From Halobacteriales archaeon SW_5_68_122 (lineage in GTDB: Archaea > Halobacteriota > Halobacteria > Halobacteriales > Haloarculaceae), in assembly GCA_003022815.1 (NCBI GenBank), contig PXSL01000083.1, positions 1 through 9,251 of the forward strand: DNA of 9,251 bases, given 5' to 3'. Under the pieces are notes generated by a model, which saw nothing but the letters and a program-made list of their open reading frames with translations, was not told where the DNA came from and did no database searches. The stretch's first letter is position 1; every line of letters starts with the position of its first letter. This document shows, piece after piece, positions 5,084 through 9,251 of this stretch. Made by a program: the position numbers and the translations under genes.

Positions 5084-6304
5084 GAGACGTACGGCGGGAC
5101 CGTGTACGGCTGTGAGACTATCCAGAGGCTGGCCATCGTGTAGCAGACCATCGCGGCGGTGACGGCGTACTGGCTCCGGACGGCCTGGAGTTTCCCCGGG
5201 AAGAGCTCGTAGGCGGCGGCGTGGGCGACCCAGATGGCCAGCAGATGCCCGAGGACGACCGCCGCGAGTTCGACGCCGCCGAACCACGCCGGCAACACGA
5301 GCGCGACGGGCGCCGGCGGCGACAGCGGCGTCAGTCCCGCCGACAGGAGCGACGGGGCCAACTCCAGGAAGTACCCGAGGAAGTGCGCGAGGTGGTAGCC
5401 GGCGGCGATGGCGAGCAGCGACGGCGCGAACCGCCGTGCGAGTGCGTCCGCGGGCAGGTACGTCTCGGCACCGCGGCCGCGTAGACGCCGAGCACCGCGA
5501 GGTAGCCGACCACGAGCGCCGCGGGGTACAGCAGTCGCGGCGGAAGGCCAGCCTCGACGGTGGCCACCGAGAAGCGACGCCACAGCGGCGTGGCCACCAG
5601 GCCGTCGTAGGTGGTTACCCAGAGAACGGCGACGACGAAGGCCACCTCCGCCCGCGAGGTGACGAGTTTCGGCTCGTCGAGGCCCGCGCCCGGCAGGCGG
5701 AGGCGGAGGCCGTCGTCGTAGTACAGCGGCGCGATGCGGCCGAAGTACCGGAAGGCCCGCGAGATGGGGTCGACGCGGTCGAACCAGACGTCGGACCCGA
5801 AGGCGGCGGCGCCGGCCAGCGTCAGGACGGTGTAGCCCGCGACGACGGCCGCCAGGAACCGCGGCCGGTCGGCGACGGGGCTGACGACCTCCAGCCAGAC
5901 GAGCACGAGCAACCCGGCGACGCTCGGCCAGGCGTCGAGCCGCTCCGGATACGCGGCGTCCAGCGACGGGAGCGCCCCGGCCAGCGTCCGCCAGGGGTTG
6001 AGCACCGGCCAGGCGTTGCCGACGAGACGGCCCCGCCGAGGGCGCGGAGCCCCCGCTCGAGGGGGACGGCGCCGCCGCGCCGCCAGGCGTGAATCCGGCG
6101 GATGAACGACCGGTCGGTGACGAACGACGCGAGGAGGAACGACGCGCCGACGACGCCGCCGCCCGTCGAGAGGAACAGCCAGGTGGGCACCGAAAGCGAG
6201 CGGCCGCCGGCCGTCGAGAGGCCCGCGCCGTGGGCGGCCGCCGGCGCGGCAAGACCGACGACGGACAGCAGGGCGGCGAGCGCGAGACGGTGGCGACGGC
6301 CCAT
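5080..6304 (-). pseudogene. FedB-like ('fenitrothion hydrolase'-type) polytopic membrane protein with two apparent frameshifts
   Basis: Three minus-strand frames chain into one protein of about 408 residues. Frame 1 (ATG 6302-6304 to about 6027) gives a signal-like start (LALAALLSVVGLAAPAAAHG) and SVPTWLFLSTGGGVVGASF. Frame 2 (about 6024-5485) gives GNAWPVLNPWRTLAG, YPERLDAWPSVAGLLVLVWL and several helices. Frame 3 (about 5480-5083) gives ETYLPADALARRFAPS, AAGYHLAHFLGYFLELAPS, and a C-terminus SQYAVTAAMVCYTMASLWIV ending PYTVPPYVS. The NPWRxL and YPERL.AWP motifs and the SQY...SLW ending match membrane proteins that actinobacterial genomes label fenitrothion hydrolase; I infer family membership, not that activity. 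Each break is explained by one missing base (near 6025 and near 5482). It is either a decayed gene or an intact one with sequence errors. It lies downstream of subunit III and overlaps the zinc-finger gene. Confidence 0.75.
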
Positions 6305-6444
6305 TGTCGGTCGTATGGGGGCGACCGTAGAGAGAGTTCCGGAAGCCGGCCGCCGGTGGCGGCGGCCGACTCCGAGTCCGGCGTCGCACGGATTGCCGTA
6401 ACTGTCTGCGACGGGGGGTTACTCGAGGCGGACGGTCGCAGTCG

Positions 6445-6449
6445 AAAAA
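6445..6449 (-). terminator. Possible T-run terminator after oxidase subunit III
   Basis: Read on the minus strand, TTTTT occurs 16 nt after the subunit III stop codon, in a 161-bp gap before the FedB-like gene. Archaeal RNA polymerase can terminate on such U-tracts. The run is short and there is no hairpin, so this is tentative. Confidence 0.35.
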
Positions 6450-6465
6450 CGTACAGTAGTCCGTC

Positions 6466-7323
6466 TTAGACGATGGCGCCGGCGTACAGCACGACGACAA
6501 GGAACACCCACACGAGGTCGACGAAGTGCCAGTACATCGAAACGGTGCTGACGGAGGTGTGCTTCTCGGGGGAGTACTGGCCGTAGAGCGCGCGGACGAA
6601 GACGATGGCCAACAGCACGGCCCCGAGGCTGACGTGGAGACCGTGCAGGCCCGTCAGGCCGTAGAAGGCCGACCCGTAGGCGCCCTCAGTGATGGTGAAC
6701 CCCTCGTGGACGATGAACTCGTAGTACTCGTACACCTGGCCCGCGAGGAAGACGAGGCCGAGCGCCAGTGTCACGCCCAGTAGTCGGACGAACCGGGTGC
6801 GGTCGTCCTTCAGGAGCGCGTGGTGGGCGTAGTGCATCGTGAAGGAACTCCCGATCAGGATGAGGGTGTTCACGACGACGAGCGAACTGAGGACGTCGCC
6901 GGAGACGACGAGTTCGGGCAGTGCCTCCTCGGACCAGACGCCCGACCCGCGGATGAAGAAGTAGTAGATGAATCCGGCGCCGAAGGTGGCCACCTCCGTT
7001 ACGAGAAACAGGAGCATCGTCAGCTTTAGCGGAAAGCCGTAGTCGTCGGCCTCGCCCTCCCAGAAGTCGACGACGAAAGCGTGGTAGAGCCAGCCGTACA
7101 GGCCGGCGAGGAAGGCGACCGAACTCAGCACGAAGACGCCGGCGCCGACGGCCGGACTGAGGATGTCGTTCCGTCCGAGGACGAACAGCGCCGCACCGAC
7201 GTAGAAGCCGGCGGCACCGGCGGCGGTGACGAAGGGCCACCAAGAGGCCTCACCGAAGCCTTTCGGCCAGTCCTCGACCGCGGGCAGGTGGCCCTCGTGG
7301 CCCTCGTCGTGGTCGACGCTCAT
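6466..7323 (-). CDS. coxC: Cytochrome c oxidase (heme-copper oxidase) subunit III
   Basis: A 285-residue integral membrane protein, part of an aa3-type terminal oxidase that reduces O2 to water. Seven hydrophobic segments are visible. Diagnostic blocks are LFLVTEVATFGAGFIYYFF with the conserved Glu110, GLTGLHGLHVSLGA (His227, His230), and WHFVDLVWVFL (265-275), all typical of COX3. The N-terminus (MSVDHDEGHEGHLPAVEDWP) is a short cytoplasmic His/acid-rich lead. The ATG at 7321-7323 follows a TATA-like box by about 26 nt. Upstream lies a 586-bp inserted element that separates it from the subunit II gene on the same strand. Without that element the spacer would be about 70 bp. No gene for subunit I is present in the window, so the catalytic subunit must be encoded elsewhere. 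Confidence 0.96.
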   Translation of the reverse strand: MSVDHDEGHEGHLPAVEDWPKGFGEASWWPFVTAAGAAGFYVGAALFVLGRNDILSPAVGAGVFVLSSVAFLAGLYGWLYHAFVVDFWEGEADDYGFPLKLTMLLFLVTEVATFGAGFIYYFFIRGSGVWSEEALPELVVSGDVLSSLVVVNTLILIGSSFTMHYAHHALLKDDRTRFVRLLGVTLALGLVFLAGQVYEYYEFIVHEGFTITEGAYGSAFYGLTGLHGLHVSLGAVLLAIVFVRALYGQYSPEKHTSVSTVSMYWHFVDLVWVFLVVVLYAGAIV

Positions 7324-7346
7324 ACCAGAGGGTTCGGACGGAGGAG

Positions 7347-7352
7347 TAAAAA
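7347..7352 (-). promoter_or_regulatory. TATA-like box of the subunit III gene
   Basis: On the minus strand it reads TTTTTA, centred about 26 nt before the ATG at 7321-7323. It lies outside and just downstream (minus strand) of the inserted element, so the core promoter survived the insertion while anything further upstream was displaced. Confidence 0.5.
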
Positions 7353-7362
7353 CCCTCCCAAA

Positions 7363-7370
7363 GCCGACGG
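7363..7370. repeat. 8-bp target site duplication, left
   Basis: GCCGACGG directly abuts the left inverted repeat and is identical to 7957-7964. Confidence 0.8.
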
Positions 7371-7385
7371 GGCGGTGTTCAGATA
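7371..7385 (+). repeat. Left terminal inverted repeat of the element
   Basis: GGCGGTGTTCAGATA pairs with the inverted 7942-7956. The only mismatch is at its third base (C versus T), leaving 12 inner bases perfect. Confidence 0.82.
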
Positions 7386-7484
7386 AAAGGCGGCGAGCTA
7401 GTCCGTTTCTGCCGGGTTAACCAATCGAATCCTGGCGGACTGAAAGGGCGAGGCGCTCTCGGCGACTCCGGACGATGCAAGCGG

Positions 7485-7885
7485 AGAGGGAGCCGGAGGC
7501 TCCCTCTGGCAGTCGGCGCCGTGCACCGACGACCGCGAGGGACCGGCGGTCCCCCGGCCCGCTGGCGTGGCGGCGTGGCCGCCACGGAACTGGTTGCCGG
7601 CAGCGCCGGCAACCCGCGCGACGCAGCCGCGCGAGGACACCACAGGGAGCGAAGCGACCGAAGAGCATGGTTCGAAAGACGCAACGCGTCTTTCGTCAGT
7701 GCGGGAAATCGAAGATTTCCCGCTTGCGGCCAGAATCCGTAGGATTCTGGCAACATCACGAGAGAGCTCCGCTCTCTCGAACGACAGCGAGTCCGGGCAG
7801 CGAGGCGACGAAGTCGCCTCGAGCCGTGCGAGCGGGCCGTGCGAGGCGGTTTCACCGCCTCGAATTCGCGGCGCGGAGCGCCGCG
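7485..7885. repeat. Serial array of at least 13 short hairpins, each with a 3-nt loop
   Basis: Hairpins, with stem length and loop: 7485-7507 (10 bp, GGA); 7512-7530 (8, one mismatch, CGT); 7539-7553 (6, GGC); 7566-7586 (9, GTG); 7592-7614 (10, AGC); 7615-7633 (8, one mismatch, GCA); 7673-7695 (10, AAC); 7701-7723 (10, GAA); 7729-7751 (10, GTA); 7759-7779 (9, TCC); 7801-7821 (9, GAA); 7842-7862 (9, TTC); 7867-7885 (8, GGA). Possible degenerate members are at 7445-7459 and 7645-7659. Together the 13 cover 271 of 401 bases. Stem sequences differ from one hairpin to the next (for example GCGGGAAATC, CGAAAGACGC, GCCAGAATCC), so this is not a tandem repeat of one unit. What is conserved is the architecture. 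Spacers are 0-39 bp. No coding sequence explains it. Confidence 0.88.
7823..7845 (+). repeat. Short direct repeat inside the hairpin region
   Basis: GCCGTGCGAG occurs at 7823-7832 and 7836-7845, between two hairpins. It is the only clear direct repeat I found in the element. Confidence 0.6.
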
Positions 7886-7941
7886 CATGGTCCGCGAGCA
7901 GCAGTCGAGAGCGCCGAGGGCTTTCTGAATCCCTCAATTCC

Positions 7942-7956
7942 TATCTGAACACCACC
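7942..7956 (-). repeat. Right terminal inverted repeat of the element
   Basis: On the minus strand it reads GGTGGTGTTCAGATA, matching the left end at 14/15 positions. Confidence 0.82.
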
Positions 7957-7964
7957 GCCGACGG
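7957..7964. repeat. 8-bp target site duplication, right
   Basis: GCCGACGG directly follows the right inverted repeat and is identical to 7363-7370. Confidence 0.8.
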
Positions 7965-7987
7965 AGGGCGGACGAGAGGGGGCCGTC

Positions 7988-8875
7988 TCAGGCGCCGGCC
8001 GCGGGGGCGACGGCGGCCTCGGTGGCCGTAGCGTTGCTACCGCCGGAGGCGTTTTCGGGTCCGCCGTCCTGCTCGCCGTCGCCGGTAGACTCGCTCTCGT
8101 CGCTCGCGGCCTCGTCGTCGCCCGACTCCTGCTGCTCGGAGAGCCACTGGTCGTACTCGCCGTCCTCCATGACCATGAACTCGCCGTTCATCTGGGAGTG
8201 GCCGACGCCGCAGTACTCGGTGCAGTAGTACTGGTGGCTCCCGGCCTCGTAGGCGCTTGTCTTGATGGTGTTGTACTCGCCGGGGAAGGCGGTCTGCTTG
8301 AGCCCGAGGTCCGGCGCCGACAGCATGTGGAGCCAGTCGTCGGAGGTGATGTGGATGTACACCGGCCGGTCGGTCGGTATTCGTATCTCGTTGTTCGTCG
8401 TCACGTCGGTGCCCTCGTAGGTCGCCTCCCAGCCGTACCGGTAGGCGTGCAGCTCTATCTCGACGGCGTCGTCCTCGGACTCGTAGGGACCGACGGCGCC
8501 CTCAAGGTCCTCGGACACCTCCGGTTCGACGCGGTCCTCCTCGCCGGGGACCGGGTTGCCCACCTCCTCGACGGCCAGCACCTGGTAGGAGGCGAAGCCG
8601 ACGAACAGTAGGACCATGGCCGTTGCGACGGTCCAGGTAATCTCGAGACGGCGGTTCTCCCGCGTTGGCTCGGGGTCGTCGTTGTTCCGGAACTTGACGA
8701 CGGCGTAGATGAGGATTGCCTCGACGAGGATGGTAATGGGGATGGCGGCGTACAGGAGCGTCTGGTTCAGGTCGGTGATGAGGTCCACGTTCCTGTTCTG
8801 GGCGACGGCGGGGTCCGCCGCCAGCAGCAACAGCACGAGACCCAGTGCCGCGTGGGCAAGACGGCTCACTCTCAT
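7988..8875 (-). CDS. coxB: Cytochrome c oxidase (heme-copper oxidase) subunit II, CuA-containing
   Basis: A 295-residue membrane-anchored electron-entry subunit of an aa3-type oxidase. Residues 1-25 resemble a signal peptide (LGLVLLLLAADPAVAQ). Two helices follow at about 40-61 and 80-101, then the cupredoxin domain facing outside. The CuA ligands are all present: His183 (DDWLHMLSAPDLGLK), Cys218, Glu220, Cys222, His226 and Met229 (YCTEYCGVGHSQM). An aromatic block YRYGWEATYE sits where the electron-entry Trp region usually lies. Residues 250-295 form an acidic, then Ala/Gly/Thr-rich tail not needed for the fold, common in secreted haloarchaeal proteins. The electron donor is likely a halocyanin-type copper protein, which is an inference. 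The ATG at 8873-8875 has a TATA-like box about 29 nt upstream, and the gene is divergent from ctaB. Confidence 0.96.
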   Translation of the reverse strand: MRVSRLAHAALGLVLLLLAADPAVAQNRNVDLITDLNQTLLYAAIPITILVEAILIYAVVKFRNNDDPEPTRENRRLEITWTVATAMVLLFVGFASYQVLAVEEVGNPVPGEEDRVEPEVSEDLEGAVGPYESEDDAVEIELHAYRYGWEATYEGTDVTTNNEIRIPTDRPVYIHITSDDWLHMLSAPDLGLKQTAFPGEYNTIKTSAYEAGSHQYYCTEYCGVGHSQMNGEFMVMEDGEYDQWLSEQQESGDDEAASDESESTGDGEQDGGPENASGGSNATATEAAVAPAAGA

Positions 8876-8900
8876 TACTGTTGGCTACGGAGTACCGAAG

Positions 8901-8907
8901 TAAATAG
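8901..8907 (-). promoter_or_regulatory. TATA-like box of the subunit II gene
   Basis: On the minus strand it reads CTATTTA, about 29 nt upstream of the ATG at 8873-8875. The 98-bp divergent gap to ctaB also must contain the ctaB promoter. The best candidate there is the weak TCTAAG at 8944-8949, about 27 nt before its ATG. Confidence 0.5.
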
Positions 8908-8973
8908 TTGCTGACTTTCCCCGAGGGCGTTCGGAAGCAGGGAGTCTAAGTGCGCGCACACGAAGAATAAATT

Positions 8974-9251
8974 ATGGATCGTGGACCCTCGACGACGTCG
9001 CTGCTTGCGGCGGCCGTCGTCGGCGTCTACGTACTCGTCGTGGTGGGAGCGACGGCGGCGCTGGCCGACGCGGCGGCCGCCTGTGGCGGCTGGCCGGCCT
9101 GCGGCGGGGAGTTCGCCTCGCCGGCCGTCCTCGTGGTTCTGCTCCACCGGGCGGCGGCGCTTCTCGTCGGCCTGTTCGTCGCCGCGACCGCGCTCCTCGC
9201 GTGGTCGGACCTCGGGGGCCGGAGCCGTGCGGCCCTCGCCGTCGCGCTCGT
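8974..9251 (+). CDS. ctaB: Heme o synthase (protoheme IX farnesyltransferase) with N-terminal CtaA-like region; 3' end outside window
   Basis: The first 92 codons of a membrane protein starting at ATG 8974. Visible are a first helix (LLAAAVVGVYVLVVVGATAAL), the motif CGGWPACGGEF resembling the C-x-x-W-P-x-C loop of heme A synthase (CtaA), and a second helix after LLHRAAALLVGLF with a conserved His. In haloarchaea this N-terminal CtaA-like piece precedes the UbiA-type prenyltransferase domain of a long CtaB, so I infer that the missing part is that domain, making heme o from protoheme for the oxidase. A stand-alone heme A synthase is the alternative; the strong match of the VGVYVLVVxGAT opening and the divergent position next to subunit II favour CtaB. 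The prenyltransferase domain itself is not visible. Confidence 0.75.
   Translation, partial: MDRGPSTTSLLAAAVVGVYVLVVVGATAALADAAAACGGWPACGGEFASPAVLVVLLHRAAALLVGLFVAATALLAWSDLGGRSRAALAVAL

Larger units (their letters stand above)
7371..7956. mobile_element. Non-coding MITE-like element, 586 bp, with terminal inverted repeats and target duplication
   Basis: The element starts GGCGGTGTTCAGATA (7371-7385) and ends with TATCTGAACACCACC (7942-7956). Read inverted, the end matches the start at 14 of 15 positions. It is flanked on both sides by the same 8 bp, GCCGACGG, the signature of a transposition event. No convincing protein is encoded inside on either strand, so it is non-autonomous. The interior is dominated by the hairpin array at 7485-7885. 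An 8-bp duplication is typical of the IS6 and IS1595 families. The end pattern GG(C/T)xxTGTT also recalls IS6-family ends (IS26 begins GGCACTGTTGCAAA), so mobilisation by a haloarchaeal IS6-type transposase is my best guess. The insertion lies in the spacer between oxidase subunits II and III, 23 bp beyond the subunit II stop. Confidence 0.82.

Noticed and set aside
5080..6252. Minus-strand ORFs of 389-390 residues taken as full proteins
   Set aside because: Each is genuine only over part of its length. Outside that part it is Arg/Pro-rich shadow sequence, which is why the gene is described as one frameshifted chain.
7485..7885. CRISPR array
   Set aside because: There is no repeated unit. 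Stem sequences differ from one hairpin to the next, spacers are irregular and very short, and no cas genes are present.
7916..7935. Hairpin with GAGGG/CCCTC arms near the right end of the element
   Set aside because: Only a 5-bp stem with a 10-nt loop. It does not share the array geometry and is expected by chance in GC-rich DNA.
7398..7948. Long open frames on both strands inside the inserted element (up to 179 residues)
   Set aside because: The frames stay open because GC-rich inverted repeats lack stop codons on either strand. The products are Arg/Ser/Ala-rich with no transposase motif or known domain.
1..9251. tRNA, rRNA or riboswitch genes
   Set aside because: No cloverleaf with a conserved T-arm motif, no rRNA-like stretch and no known riboswitch core was seen by eye.

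Overview
The window looks like a haloarchaeal chromosome. It is very GC-rich, its proteins are acidic, start codons often follow a TATA-like box by about 25 nt (leaderless mRNAs), and it carries a haloarchaeal-type Tat lipoprotein, a DUF5518-like membrane protein and a haloarchaeal respiratory-oxidase neighbourhood. The exact genus cannot be read from the window.

Left part (1-3050, + strand). The window opens inside the catalytic large subunit of methylmalonyl-CoA mutase, which ends at 1012. A possible 56-aa ORF and a secreted Tat lipoprotein (T/P-rich stalk plus a seven-bladed FG-GAP propeller) follow as an apparent two-gene operon. At 2881-3049 lies a broken, partly diverged second copy of the mutase C-terminus. 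Its last 94 bp match the end of the intact gene with one mismatch, so the lipoprotein operon sits between direct repeats of a mutase tail.

Middle part (3088-5083, mostly - strand). This holds a DUF5518-like membrane protein broken by an apparent frameshift, a UspA-type protein, a small two-helix membrane protein typical of haloarchaeal cox clusters, a 37-aa single-helix protein on the + strand, and a membrane-anchored C2H2 zinc-finger protein.

Right part (5080-9251). This is an aa3-type cytochrome oxidase neighbourhood: a polytopic membrane protein resembling the 'fenitrothion hydrolase' (FedB-like) family but carrying two apparent frameshifts, oxidase subunit III, oxidase subunit II with a complete CuA site, and, divergently, the start of a heme o synthase (ctaB). 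Subunit I is not in the window.

The most striking object lies between the subunit II and subunit III genes. A 586-bp non-coding insertion (7371-7956) has 15-bp terminal inverted repeats (14/15 matching) and a perfect 8-bp flanking duplication, so it looks like a MITE-type transposed element. Its interior is a serial array of at least 13 hairpins of unrelated sequence, nearly all with 8-10 bp stems, and every one with a loop of exactly 3 nt. Removing it restores a compact spacer of about 70 bp between the two oxidase genes. Three apparent single-base frameshifts in two genes mean that either genuine gene decay or sequence errors should be considered when using this annotation.
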